Shown: in pieces, positions 13,323 to 21,344 of the stretch
Layout of the letters: every line of letters starts with the position of its first letter
Numbering within the stretch: the first letter of the stretch is position 1
From: CAIYRG01 sp035632215
Lineage (GTDB): Bacteria; Pseudomonadota; Alphaproteobacteria; Micropepsales; Micropepsaceae
Direction: 5' to 3'
Assembly: GCA_035632215.1 (NCBI GenBank)
Contig: DASQHF010000104.1
Coordinates: forward strand, 1-22,519
Length of the DNA: 22,519 bases
The notes under the pieces: generated by a model
Databases searched by the model: none
What the model was told of the DNA's origin: nothing
The model's input: the letters and a program-made list of their open reading frames with translations, nothing else
Program-made: the position numbers and the translations under genes

Positions 13323-15596
13323 TTAGACCGTGAATTCTTCCCGCATCAGCGGCAGCTGGCGGATGCGGTGGCCGGTTGCGGTGAAGATCGCGTTGCAGAC
13401 GGCCGGTGCCAACGGCGGCAGAGCAGGCTCGCCCAATCCGGTCGGCGGATAATCGGCCTCGATGAAGTGGGCTTCGACTTCGGGCGCATGGGCCATGCGC
13501 AAGATCGGATATTGGTTGAAATTCGTCTGCTGATTGCGGCCGTTCTCGAATGTGACTTCGAGCCCAAGCATGGTCGAGAGCCCGTCGATGACGGCGCCCT
13601 GAACCTGGGTCTCGGCGCCGCTCGCATTCATGATCGGACCACAGTCGCCCGCGACCGTCACCTTGTGCACGGTGACTTTGCGGGTCGCATCGACGCTCAC
13701 CTCGGCCACTTCGGCGAAATGCCCGGAGTGGCTGAAGAAGAAGGCTGCGCCGAGCGCGCGGCCTTTCGGCAGCGGCTTGCCCCAGCCCGCCTTCTCCGCC
13801 GCGAGCTTGATGACCGCGACCGCGCGGCCGGTGTTCATAGCACCGTCGTTCTTGGGCTCGAGCCAGCGCGGCTCGCCCATGGTCTCGATCAGGAACTCGA
13901 CATGGTCGCGTCCGGCCGCGCTCGAGAGCTCGTGCAGGAAGGACTGCACCACCCAGGCGATCGCGTTGCTGCGCGGCGCGCGCCACGGACCCGTGGGGGT
14001 GAGCCCCGGAATCATGCTCTGCGACACGCGCGCGTTCGTAAGCGTTGAGGTCGGGAACATCTCGATCTCGACGTCGCCGCTCGCGGTCGGCGCCTTGCCG
14101 TCGGCGGTGAAGGTGATCAAGTGGTCGTGCCAGGCGACGAGCTTGCCCTTCTGATCGACCGCGCCCTTCACCTGATGGAAGCCGCCCGGACGATAGAAAT
14201 CGTGCGCCATGTCGTCTTCGCGCGTCCATTGCAGCTTGACGGGCACGCCGACCTGTTTGGTGATCGCGGCGACCTCGCACATGTAATCGTTCGAGAGCCG
14301 CCGGCCGAAGCCGCCGCCGGCACGCGTCTGATGGATGACGACCTTGCTCTTCTCGATCTTGAGAAGCCCCGACATGATGTCGAGCGCGCGGTCGGCGGCT
14401 TGAGTCGGCGCCCAGATCTCGATCTCGCCGTCCTTCCAATGCGCGGTGCAGTTCTGCGGCTCCATCGGCGCATGCGAGAGGTAGGGATAGGTGTAGAAGG
14501 CATCGAGCACCTTGGCACCGCTCTTGAAGGCCGCGTCGACGTCGCCCTTCTCTTTCAGCACTTTCTCCGGCGCCTTGCCCGCGAGCTGCTTCGCCTTGAC
14601 TTGCGCTCCGGTCCAGGAATCTTTCGACGCTTCGCTCTCGTCCCAATCGACTTTCAGCGCGCGCTTCGCCTTGATCGCGGCCCAGGTGGAATTCGCGACG
14701 ATGGCGACGCCCGGCATCAGCTCGTTCACCTTGCCGTTGCCGTCGACGAAGAAAGCGTCTTTGACGCCCGGCATCTTCTTGATCTCGTCGAGATTGGCAT
14801 TCGTAGGCTTGCCGCCGGTCGCGGGCGCCTTGGTGTAGGTCGCGTAGAGCATGCCTGGCTGCACCTGGTCGATGCCGTAGAGCGGCTGACCGGTGACGAT
14901 CTTGGGCACATCCACGCCCATGACGCGCGTGCCAAGGAGCTTCCAGTCCTTCTTCTCCTTGATCTTCACGGTCTTCTCGTCGGGTACGGGAAGCTTTGCG
15001 GCCTTCATTGCGAGGTCGGCGTATTTCGCCCGGCGCTTGCTCGGGCCATGCACGACGGCGCTCGCCTCGGTCGTGCATTCGGATGCGGGCACGCCCCAAT
15101 CCTTTGCAGCGGCGGAAACGAGCATCGCACGCGCGACGGAGCCTGCGCGGCGCAACGGTTCCCAGCCTGTCGGCGTCGAGCGCGAACCGCCTGCGCTCTG
15201 GCGGCCATACACGTCGGGATTGATCGGCGCCTGCTCGACGCGCACGTCGTTCCAGTCGGCATCCAGATGCTCGGCCAGGATCATCGGGAACGAGGTCTTG
15301 ATCCCCTGCCCGATCTCGGGCGCCTTGTTCACGAGCGTGATCTCGCCCGAGGGCGCGATGCGCACATAGGCGTTCAGAACCGCAACGTTGCCTTTGGCCG
15401 CGTCGGCCGCTGCTTTCGCCGGGCGTACGAACCCGCCCATGTTGAAGGCGAGGATCAATCCGCCGGCCGCGCCGCCCGAGAGCTTGATGAAGCCGCGGCG
15501 ATCGAGCGCGCGCTTCGGGAGCTTCACCGATTCCATTTCGCGAATGATCTCTGAGAGGTCGCGATCGCTCGAAGTCCAGTTGGGGGCGGCTTCCAT
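13323..15596 (-). CDS. Tat-exported molybdopterin-binding aldehyde/isoquinoline oxidoreductase large subunit (IorB-like)
   Basis: This 757-residue xanthine dehydrogenase-family molybdenum subunit resembles the beta subunit of isoquinoline 1-oxidoreductase. A twin-arginine motif, RRGFIKLSGGAAGG (Arg33-Arg34), precedes a hydrophobic segment and points to export of the folded protein. Cofactor motifs are GGGFGRR (427-433), GPWRAPRSNA, and GLGEPALPPL, whose Glu723 is the likely catalytic base. The family hydroxylates N-heterocycles or aldehydes with water as oxygen donor and normally needs a [2Fe-2S] subunit and an electron acceptor. No such gene is adjacent: a terminator follows and a divergent amidohydrolase precedes. 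The ATG at 15596 has GGAGGA just upstream. An ATG at 15620 would add 8 residues. The substrate is unknown. Confidence 0.85.
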   Translation of the reverse strand: MEAAPNWTSSDRDLSEIIREMESVKLPKRALDRRGFIKLSGGAAGGLILAFNMGGFVRPAKAAADAAKGNVAVLNAYVRIAPSGEITLVNKAPEIGQGIKTSFPMILAEHLDADWNDVRVEQAPINPDVYGRQSAGGSRSTPTGWEPLRRAGSVARAMLVSAAAKDWGVPASECTTEASAVVHGPSKRRAKYADLAMKAAKLPVPDEKTVKIKEKKDWKLLGTRVMGVDVPKIVTGQPLYGIDQVQPGMLYATYTKAPATGGKPTNANLDEIKKMPGVKDAFFVDGNGKVNELMPGVAIVANSTWAAIKAKRALKVDWDESEASKDSWTGAQVKAKQLAGKAPEKVLKEKGDVDAAFKSGAKVLDAFYTYPYLSHAPMEPQNCTAHWKDGEIEIWAPTQAADRALDIMSGLLKIEKSKVVIHQTRAGGGFGRRLSNDYMCEVAAITKQVGVPVKLQWTREDDMAHDFYRPGGFHQVKGAVDQKGKLVAWHDHLITFTADGKAPTASGDVEIEMFPTSTLTNARVSQSMIPGLTPTGPWRAPRSNAIAWVVQSFLHELSSAAGRDHVEFLIETMGEPRWLEPKNDGAMNTGRAVAVIKLAAEKAGWGKPLPKGRALGAAFFFSHSGHFAEVAEVSVDATRKVTVHKVTVAGDCGPIMNASGAETQVQGAVIDGLSTMLGLEVTFENGRNQQTNFNQYPILRMAHAPEVEAHFIEADYPPTGLGEPALPPLAPAVCNAIFTATGHRIRQLPLMREEFTV

Positions 15597-15710
15597 ATTT
15601 TCCTCCGCGAGCAAAAGCATACGGGTACGCGACGGCGCACTCGTGTCCTTCGGAAGTTTACATGCGGGCGGGCTCCGTGACCATTGCGACGACGTGCGTT
15701 ATTCCCTAAT

Positions 15711-15735
15711 GGAAATCACGCTAGTTGGCATTTCC
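15711..15735. promoter_or_regulatory. Inverted repeat in a divergent control region, possible operator
   Basis: GGAAAT and ATTTCC are separated by 13 bases in the 191-base divergent region between the molybdopterin hydroxylase and amidohydrolase genes. The half-site spacing would suit a dimeric regulator. A TTGGCA (15725-15730) overlaps it and could be a -35 box, but no good -10 is visible. This is a candidate only. Confidence 0.25.
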
Positions 15736-15787
15736 AGCGAAACCCTGGCATCTACGCCCGGCTAGAGAAGCCCCTGCCGAGGAACGC

Positions 15788-16807
15788 ATGATCATCGATT
15801 TCCAGCACCATTACACGCCGCCTCAGCTTCTAAAGGGCAAGAAGGACGAGGTTTCCGTCGGAATCGACGAGCGCGGCAACCCCATGCATTTGCTCAATCC
15901 GCTTCTCGGCGACATCGACGCCCATGTGCGGATGATGGACTTGGCCGGCTTGGACGCGGCCGTTCTCTCGAGCATGGTCGGGTTCGACCAGCCCGATCTT
16001 TCGATCTGCCGAATCATCAATGACGACATGAAGGCGGTCGAGGAGAATCACCCTGGGCGCTTCATCGGGCTTGCTCATGTGCCGGCGTTAAAACCTCAGG
16101 AGATGAAAGCGGAGCTCAAGCGCTGCGCGGTCGAGCTGAAATTCCCGGGCGTCGTGATCGCGTCCGAGATGCAGGGATTGGGACTCGATGCGGAAGAGCT
16201 GCGCCCGTTCTGGAAGGCGGCCGCCGATCTCAATCTCTACGTGTTCATCCATCCGTTGCCCAAAGTCATTTCCTGGAATCAGATGTATGCGGACGATCTT
16301 GGCCGCATGCTGGGGTGGGAGTTCTCGCTGATGACCGCGACCGTCCGCGTCATCAATTCCGGGCTCTTGGACGAGCTCCCCAATTTGAACATCCAGTTCG
16401 CGCATTTCGCGGGCGGTATCGGGCGGTATCTGGGGCGCGTGCGCGGGTTCCAGCAACGGGACAAATGGGGCACGCGCGAGGTCAAAGGCCACAATCGCCG
16501 GCCGCCGAAGCCCATCGATCATTATCTCGAACAGCGGCTCTATTACGATTGCGCGGGCTGGGCGGGTCCCGATCATGCCGGCGCCTGGGGCGCGGAATGG
16601 GTACGCTTCGGGATGAACGAGGTGCCGCTGACGCAAATTGTGTTCGCCACCGACTATCCGCAAGCCGTGCGCGTCGACCAGGAGGTGGTCGATTACGTGA
16701 ACTGCGTGCGGGCGTTAGGCCCGAACGAGCGCGTGATGCTCGAAGGCTTGAACGTCGAGAAGCTGATCCCGGACGCAAAAGCGCGGCTGGCGAAGAGGAA
16801 GAGGTAA
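15788..16807 (+). CDS. ACMSD-type amidohydrolase (amidohydrolase_2 family)
   Basis: This 339-residue metal-dependent TIM-barrel protein belongs to the group of aminocarboxymuconate semialdehyde decarboxylase and non-oxidative aromatic decarboxylases. Metal and catalytic positions visible are His8 in DFQHHYTPP, His155 in VFIHPLP, His206 in QFAHFAGG and Asp289 in FATDYP. The family pattern is D-x-H-x-H, but here the first His appears to be Gln6 (with His7 next to it), which could alter the metal site. A decarboxylase or hydrolase of an aromatic ring-cleavage product would fit the region, but the reaction is not determined. The ATG at 15788 follows GAGGAA six bases away. It is divergent from the molybdopterin hydroxylase, with which it may share control. 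Confidence 0.82.
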   Translation: MIIDFQHHYTPPQLLKGKKDEVSVGIDERGNPMHLLNPLLGDIDAHVRMMDLAGLDAAVLSSMVGFDQPDLSICRIINDDMKAVEENHPGRFIGLAHVPALKPQEMKAELKRCAVELKFPGVVIASEMQGLGLDAEELRPFWKAAADLNLYVFIHPLPKVISWNQMYADDLGRMLGWEFSLMTATVRVINSGLLDELPNLNIQFAHFAGGIGRYLGRVRGFQQRDKWGTREVKGHNRRPPKPIDHYLEQRLYYDCAGWAGPDHAGAWGAEWVRFGMNEVPLTQIVFATDYPQAVRVDQEVVDYVNCVRALGPNERVMLEGLNVEKLIPDAKARLAKRKR

Positions 16808-16823
16808 CCGCTTCCCCCAACAG

Positions 16824-16845
16824 TGTCATGGCCCGCGCACGCGGA
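16824..16845 (+). repeat. Fragment of a dispersed palindromic repeat
   Basis: These 22 bases, beginning TGTCATGGCC and ending ACGCGGA, match 2561-2582 with one mismatch. Here only one arm of the palindrome is present, without the closing CCATGACA. The fragment lies 17 bases after the amidohydrolase stop and upstream of the glycosyltransferase start. Confidence 0.55.
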
Positions 16846-16915
16846 GGAAGCGGGAGTTCCGCCGCCTTTCGACTATAGTCGTCTCGGGACTTCCGAAGGC
16901 CGGGGGCGAGGTGAA

Positions 16916-17902
16916 ATGTCTCGAGTGCTATATCTGCTGGATCATTATCCGCAGATCTCCGAGACCTATATCGAAGTCGAAATCGACCGTGTCGCCCGTC
17001 AGCATGAAGTGGCGATCGCCACCGTCAGCTCGCCCGATTTAGAGCGCGAGCATCATCGACCGTTCATCCGTTTGGGCAACATCCATCCCGAGACGCTCGC
17101 CGAGCTCGTGCGGCGCGTGCGTCCCGACATCGTTCACGGCCATTACTTGACCGTCGCACCGGCCTTGCATTTCCTCGCCCGCAGCGCGGGCGTTTTTTTC
17201 ACCCTGCGCACGCATTCCTTCGACGTCTTGCAATCGGATTTTCTCACCAACTCCGCGATCATCCGATACTTAAACGATCCCCTGTGCCGGGGCGTGATCT
17301 GCTTCCCGTTTGCCGTCGACCGGCTGTGCCGCGCCGGCATCGATGAGCGCAAGGTTCACGCCTGTTGGCCCGTCGTCGATATCGGCCGTTTCCGCAACCG
17401 CGATCCGAACGGCGACGCGATTATGAACTCGGGCGCTGCCTTGCCGAAGAAAGCCATGACCGATTTCGTCGACCTCGCGGCCAAGCTTCCTCAAGCGCGC
17501 TTCGATCTTTATTCGCTCGGCTACAATACTGCCTACATCGCGGAACATGCGCGCCTTGGGGGCAAGCCGGTCAACATTCTCTCGGTCCAGCCCGAGGCAA
17601 TGCCCGCCGAATACAAGAAGCACCGCTGGCTCGTCTACACGGCATCCAAAACGATCAACACGGTAGGCTGGCCCATGAGCGTCGCGGAAGCGCAGGCGAG
17701 CGGCGTCGGCGTGCTGATGCAGAACATCCGTCCCGATCTTCAGGAATATGTCGGCCCTGGCTACCTTTTCGACACCATCGAGGACGCCTGCCGCATCCTC
17801 ACTCAGCCCTTCCCGAATGAGCTGCGCGAGGCGGGATTCGCGCATGCCGAGAAGTCGAACATCGATCGACATATTGGGCTTTTGTATCGGCTCTGGGAAT
17901 GA
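16916..17902 (+). CDS. GT4-like glycosyltransferase family protein
   Basis: This 328-residue protein starts with a Rossmann-like segment (MSRVLYLLDHYPQISETYI) typical of group 1 (GT4/GT-B) transferases. The acceptor-side loop HGHYLTVAPALHFLA follows. The nucleotide-sugar motif region GWPMSVAEAQASGVGVLMQN ends in a Glu of DLQEYVG, giving the usual E-x7-E-like arrangement. It would transfer a sugar from a nucleotide donor in the cytoplasm. The fold is reasonably clear, but donor and acceptor are not. The ATG at 16916 was chosen over a GTG at 16823 because GAGGTGAA directly precedes it. It lies 123 bases upstream of hpnJ on the same strand, so a role in hopanoid head-group or another envelope glycan is possible but only inferred. 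It is not HpnI-like (GT2 with membrane helices). Confidence 0.7.
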   Translation: MSRVLYLLDHYPQISETYIEVEIDRVARQHEVAIATVSSPDLEREHHRPFIRLGNIHPETLAELVRRVRPDIVHGHYLTVAPALHFLARSAGVFFTLRTHSFDVLQSDFLTNSAIIRYLNDPLCRGVICFPFAVDRLCRAGIDERKVHACWPVVDIGRFRNRDPNGDAIMNSGAALPKKAMTDFVDLAAKLPQARFDLYSLGYNTAYIAEHARLGGKPVNILSVQPEAMPAEYKKHRWLVYTASKTINTVGWPMSVAEAQASGVGVLMQNIRPDLQEYVGPGYLFDTIEDACRILTQPFPNELREAGFAHAEKSNIDRHIGLLYRLWE

Positions 17903-18025
17903 GCCCGCGTGCGTTTTCCCGGCTAGAACGTAGCGGTTGCGCGTGCGATTGGCATCGCTGTTCGCCCCGATGATGCTATTCTTCCCCGGGTTTCCAAATG
18001 TCACGTCAGCGTCTGGATGGTTTCG

Positions 18026-19477
18026 ATGCTTCGTACGTTGTTCCTGCAAGCGCCTTCCTTCGACGGATTCGACGGCGGCGCCGGCTCGCGTTATCAGGCC
18101 AAACGCGAGATCCAGTCCTTTTGGTATCCGACCTGGCTCGCCCAGCCCGCTGCGCTCGTCGAAAACAGCCGTCTCGTCGACGCGCCTCCGCACAGACTGA
18201 AGCTTTCGGACATCCTTCCGCTGGCGAAAGACTACGATCTTGTCGTGCTGCACACCTCGACGCCGTCCTTCAAGTCCGATGTCGCAACGGTCGAGGCGCT
18301 GAAGAGCGTGAACCCCAGCCTCAAGGCCGGCCTGATCGGCGCCAAAGTGGCGGTCGATCCGGAAGGAAGCCTCGAAGAAGCACCCCAGATCGACTTCGTC
18401 GCCAGGAACGAGTTCGATTTCACCGTCAAGGACGTGGCCGACGACGTGCCCTGGCAGAAGATCGACGGCCTGAGCTATCGCAATCGCGACGGCCTCATAC
18501 TCCATAACGAAGATCGAATCCCTCTCGAGAACATGGATTCGCTTCCCTTCGTCTCAAGCGTGTACAAGCGCGATCTCGCCATCGAGAACTATTTCATCGG
18601 TTACCTGAAGCATCCCTACCTCTCGCTTTACACTGGACGCGGCTGCAAATCGCGCTGCACCTTCTGCCTGTGGCCGCAAACCGTCGGCGGACATCGCTAT
18701 CGCACGCGCAGCGTGGGACATGTCATCGAGGAGATCGCCTGGGCACAGAAGGCCTTTCCGCAAGTCAAGGAATTCTTCTTCGACGACGATACCTTCACCG
18801 ACAACCTGCCGCGCGCCCAAGCGATCGCAAAGGAGCTCGGCAAGCTCGGCGTGACCTGGTCGTGCAACGCCAAAGCCAATGTGCCGCGGGACTCGCTCAA
18901 AGTGATGCGCGACAACGGGCTGAGACTGCTCCTCGTCGGCTATGAGTCGGGCAACCAGCAAATCCTCTACAACATCAAGAAGGGCATGCGGATCGAGGTC
19001 GCCGAACGCTTCACCAAGGACTGCCACGACCTAGGGGTCACGATCCACGGCACGTTCATTCTCGGCCTGCCGGGCGAGAACGAGGGAACCATAGAGGAAA
19101 CCATCCGGTTCGCGACCCGGATCAATCCGCACACGATCCAAGTCTCGCTGGCGGCCCCTTATCCGGGCACGTATCTCTACAAGCAGGCCGTCGAGAATGG
19201 CTGGCTGGACAAGGATCACGCCGAGCTGGTCGACGAGAAGGGCGTTCAAATCGCGCCCTTGCATTATCCCGACCTCAGCCACGAGCAAATCTTCGATTCT
19301 CTGGAGACCTTCTACAGGAGGTTCTACTTCCGGCCCTCGAAGATCGCCTCGATCGTGGGCGAGATGATCTTGAGCCCGGAGATGATGCGGCGCCGCTTAC
19401 GCGAGGGAATCGAGTTCTTCCAATTCTTGCACGCAAGGCACGTCCACTCTGCGGAAGGCGCCCGTAGACCCAATTGA
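18026..19477 (+). CDS. hpnJ: Hopanoid biosynthesis radical SAM protein HpnJ
   Basis: This protein of 483 residues closely fits HpnJ, recognisable from TLFLQAPSFDGFDGGAGSRY, the N-terminal B12-binding-like region and the radical SAM motif CKSRCTFC (Cys207, Cys211, Cys214). The motifs LYTGRGCKSRCTFCLWPQTV, EFFFDDDTFTDNLPRAQAI and VGYESGNQQILYNIKKGMR are also diagnostic. HpnJ acts late in hopanoid head-group synthesis. In Burkholderia it was shown to contract the glucosaminyl ring to form bacteriohopanetetrol cyclitol ether, after HpnI (sugar transfer) and HpnK (deacetylation). The start was set at the ATG at 18026 because homologues begin at this point. An ATG at 18017 is also possible. The ribosome site is weak. 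No hpnI or hpnK is in the window. A GT4-like gene lies upstream. Confidence 0.92.
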   Translation: MLRTLFLQAPSFDGFDGGAGSRYQAKREIQSFWYPTWLAQPAALVENSRLVDAPPHRLKLSDILPLAKDYDLVVLHTSTPSFKSDVATVEALKSVNPSLKAGLIGAKVAVDPEGSLEEAPQIDFVARNEFDFTVKDVADDVPWQKIDGLSYRNRDGLILHNEDRIPLENMDSLPFVSSVYKRDLAIENYFIGYLKHPYLSLYTGRGCKSRCTFCLWPQTVGGHRYRTRSVGHVIEEIAWAQKAFPQVKEFFFDDDTFTDNLPRAQAIAKELGKLGVTWSCNAKANVPRDSLKVMRDNGLRLLLVGYESGNQQILYNIKKGMRIEVAERFTKDCHDLGVTIHGTFILGLPGENEGTIEETIRFATRINPHTIQVSLAAPYPGTYLYKQAVENGWLDKDHAELVDEKGVQIAPLHYPDLSHEQIFDSLETFYRRFYFRPSKIASIVGEMILSPEMMRRRLREGIEFFQFLHARHVHSAEGARRPN

Positions 19478-19488
19478 GGCGAATCGCT

Positions 19489-20265
19489 CTAGAGTGCGAT
19501 CGCGTTGGGATCGATGTGGCCGAAGGGATTGAGGCCGAGCGCGGGCTGCGCCCGCAGCACGGATTCGATCTTGTCCGCGATCTCGCGCCAGGTACGGAGG
19601 TTCTCGAAAGCGGGACGGCTGCCGTCGAAGACCGGACCCTCGATCGCGAGTGATGCGACTGCGGATTCCGCTGAGCGGATGGAAAGCGAGACTGCGCTGG
19701 CGCCTGCGAATTCTGGTTGTCCGAACGCGTAGCTCTGCTTTGCGATCTCTTTCAGCATCGCGCTCGACACTTGGCTCTTTAGAGCGTGCCGCTTTGCCCA
19801 GGCGCGATAAGCGCTGATCTCGCTTGAGGGCAGAAACGCAAGAATCGCGTTTCCCGGATAACCCTGCCCAAGCGGATGAGCTTCGCCCAAGGGCGGCGCA
19901 TTGGTGATCTCGTTCGTCCCAGGCACCGACGCGATGCGCAAAGCATACCAGCCGAGCTTCACGTAAAGGGATGTCGTTTCCCCGGACAAGGAGGCGATCT
20001 GGCGCAAGTAGGGCAATGCCACCTCGCGAACGCGGAATTGCGCGATCAGGCTGTGACGCAAGCGATCCGCCGTCGGTCCCAGCACGTAATGCGCGGAGGC
20101 CTGGTAGCGCGCGATCAGGCCAAAGCGCAGAAGCGCGTCGAGTCCGCGGAAGACCGTGCCTGGCGTCGATTTCAGCGTCCGGGCGATCTCGGTTGCGCCG
20201 GGCGGCCGCTCGGCCTCCCCGACGGCTTCCAGGATGCGGAGCGCACGGATTGCCGAGCTGCTCAT
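19489..20265 (-). CDS. IclR-family transcriptional regulator
   Basis: This 258-residue protein has the IclR architecture. The N-terminal winged helix-turn-helix (about 5-62) includes RALRILEAVGEAERPPGATE and the recognition helix STPGTVFRGLDALLRFGLI. The effector-binding domain follows, with SGETTSLYVKLGWYALRIAS and GSAESAVASLAIEGPVF-like stretches. IclR proteins repress or activate catabolic operons in response to small acids. Its ATG overlaps the stop of the upstream IclR gene (ATGA), so translation is coupled. It ends 11 bases from the convergent hpnJ stop with no terminator between. The targets are likely the divergent hydrolase/LLM genes, which is inference. The domain is more divergent than that of its neighbour. 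Confidence 0.82.
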   Translation of the reverse strand: MSSSAIRALRILEAVGEAERPPGATEIARTLKSTPGTVFRGLDALLRFGLIARYQASAHYVLGPTADRLRHSLIAQFRVREVALPYLRQIASLSGETTSLYVKLGWYALRIASVPGTNEITNAPPLGEAHPLGQGYPGNAILAFLPSSEISAYRAWAKRHALKSQVSSAMLKEIAKQSYAFGQPEFAGASAVSLSIRSAESAVASLAIEGPVFDGSRPAFENLRTWREIADKIESVLRAQPALGLNPFGHIDPNAIAL

Positions 20266-21080
20266 GAGTCGACGAGGAACGGCGGCGCGGAGATCAGCCG
20301 CGCCTGGCGCTCCAGAGGCTCGAGTACCAAACGCATCTGCGGCAGGAGATCCTTGATGCGATCGAGATCGAAGCGCTCGCGCGGACCACCGACGGTGACA
20401 ATCGCATGTGGATGGCCGGTTTCGTCAAGCACGGGGAAGATCGCGTAGGCGGCGCTCGCAAGATGCGGATTGCGCCACAATACGTAAGGCGTGGACCGGA
20501 TCTCTTCGATGTCGCGCCAGACGGCTTTTGCGGATTCGCTCGCGGGATCGGGAAAGCGTTGCGGCCGATGCAGGGGCGCGGCCTTCTTCAAATAATCGTC
20601 GATCTCGGTATCGGAGAGATGCGCCAAGAGCGTACGCGACATCTTGGTGCAATGGAGCGCCACCGGATGACCGCGCGGGCTTCGCAGCACGCGCGGGCCT
20701 TGCGCTTGGATGTCGTCGACGGTGACGCGGTTGCGGCCGACGATGATCGAGAGATAGACGCTCTCGCCCGTGACCGCATGCAGCGCTTCGAGCGCGGGGC
20801 GTGCGAGCGCCACGATATCGAATTCAGCCGCGCCGCTTTGCGTGAGCGAGAGCAGTTTCAGCCCAAGCTGATAGCGTTCGCCGGTTACGTCGCGCGCGAG
20901 ATAATTCTCCGCGACCAAAGTGGACAACGCGCGATGCACCATGTTCTTGCTTAACTTAAGCTCGCGCGCGATCTCGGTCACGCTGCGCGGGCCGTCGTGG
21001 CCGATAAAGGAGCCGAGCACGGCAAGCACGCGCTGAGCCGCCTGATTGCGATAGCGGGGTGCGTGATCGGAAGCGCTCAT
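20262..21080 (-). CDS. IclR-family transcriptional regulator
   Basis: This 272-residue IclR regulator has a winged helix-turn-helix domain (about 14-75: QAAQRVLAVLGSFIGHDGP, recognition helix SKNMVHRALSTLVAENYLA) and a C-terminal effector domain (about 90-265), including ALHAVTGESVYLSIIVGRNR and SAAYAIFPVLDETGHPHAIV. It is divergent from the alpha/beta hydrolase at 21345 and likely controls it, as is usual for IclR genes. It ends with an ATGA overlap onto a second IclR gene. The ATG at 21080 was chosen because the upstream in-frame sequence is low-quality and runs toward the MITE-like element. The ribosome site is weak. Two IclR genes in tandem suggest related effector responses, possibly as heteromers, though this is speculation. 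Confidence 0.88.
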   Translation of the reverse strand: MSASDHAPRYRNQAAQRVLAVLGSFIGHDGPRSVTEIARELKLSKNMVHRALSTLVAENYLARDVTGERYQLGLKLLSLTQSGAAEFDIVALARPALEALHAVTGESVYLSIIVGRNRVTVDDIQAQGPRVLRSPRGHPVALHCTKMSRTLLAHLSDTEIDDYLKKAAPLHRPQRFPDPASESAKAVWRDIEEIRSTPYVLWRNPHLASAAYAIFPVLDETGHPHAIVTVGGPRERFDLDRIKDLLPQMRLVLEPLERQARLISAPPFLVDS

Positions 21081-21121
21081 GCGCCGACACCAACTAGCCG
21101 GCGCGCGCCCGCACCCTCCCG

Positions 21122-21236
21122 TGTCATCCCCCGCGACAGCGGGGGACCCAGTGCGCGTGCGTCCGCATGCGCACAAGAGTTACTCGCCGCGCGGACGCGC
21201 TGCGGCTGGGTGGCCCGGTCAAGCCGGGCCATGACA
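21122..21236. repeat. MITE-like palindromic element, copy 2
   Basis: This 115-base element has outer TGTCAT/ATGACA ends and inner ACCCAG/CTGGGT boundaries (arms 21122-21151 and 21206-21236). The stem cores differ between arms but each forms its own hairpin. The interior, starting GTGCGCGTGCGTCCG and including TCGCCGCGCGGACGCG, matches the reverse complement of the element at 6485-6621. It lies in the divergent region between the IclR pair and the hydrolase, near but not within the promoter-like boxes at 21278. There is no open reading frame. Confidence 0.7.
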
Positions 21237-21256
21237 CATAGGAGGCGCTTTCATCC

Positions 21257-21266
21257 GTTTCGAAAC
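21257..21266. promoter_or_regulatory. Perfect palindrome GTTTCGAAAC, possible operator
   Basis: This 10-base perfect palindrome lies 12 bases upstream of the candidate -35 box of the hydrolase/LLM operon and between divergent IclR and hydrolase genes. This is a position where IclR regulators often bind. The sequence alone cannot prove binding. Confidence 0.3.
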
Positions 21267-21277
21267 CCCACTAAGAT

Positions 21278-21305
21278 TTGGCAAGTAAAATTCATTTCAC
21301 ATACT
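21278..21305 (+). promoter_or_regulatory. Candidate sigma-70 promoter for the hydrolase/LLM operon
   Basis: TTGGCA (21278-21283) and CATACT (21300-21305) are separated by 16 bases in an AT-rich patch just upstream of the hydrolase gene. The -35 matches consensus at 5 of 6 positions and the -10 at 4 of 6. The leader to the ATG would be about 32 bases. Confidence 0.4.
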
Positions 21306-21344
21306 AGAACAAGGGGCTGGAATGACAATCGGGAGGAGCGGCCG

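Noticed and set aside
13096..15099. Very long minus-strand open frame overlapping the molybdopterin hydroxylase gene in another frame
   Set aside because: The translation is Arg/Gly/Ala-rich without family motifs, and the overlapping frame carries clear cofactor and Tat motifs. It is a GC-driven shadow.
14121..15554. 477-codon plus-strand open frame opposite the molybdopterin hydroxylase gene
   Set aside because: It is antisense to a well-supported gene, with composition typical of a complementary-strand shadow and no recognisable domain.
17270..18505. 411-codon minus-strand open frame across the glycosyltransferase and hpnJ start
   Set aside because: It spans two genes and their spacer, shows no domain, and conflicts with hpnJ.
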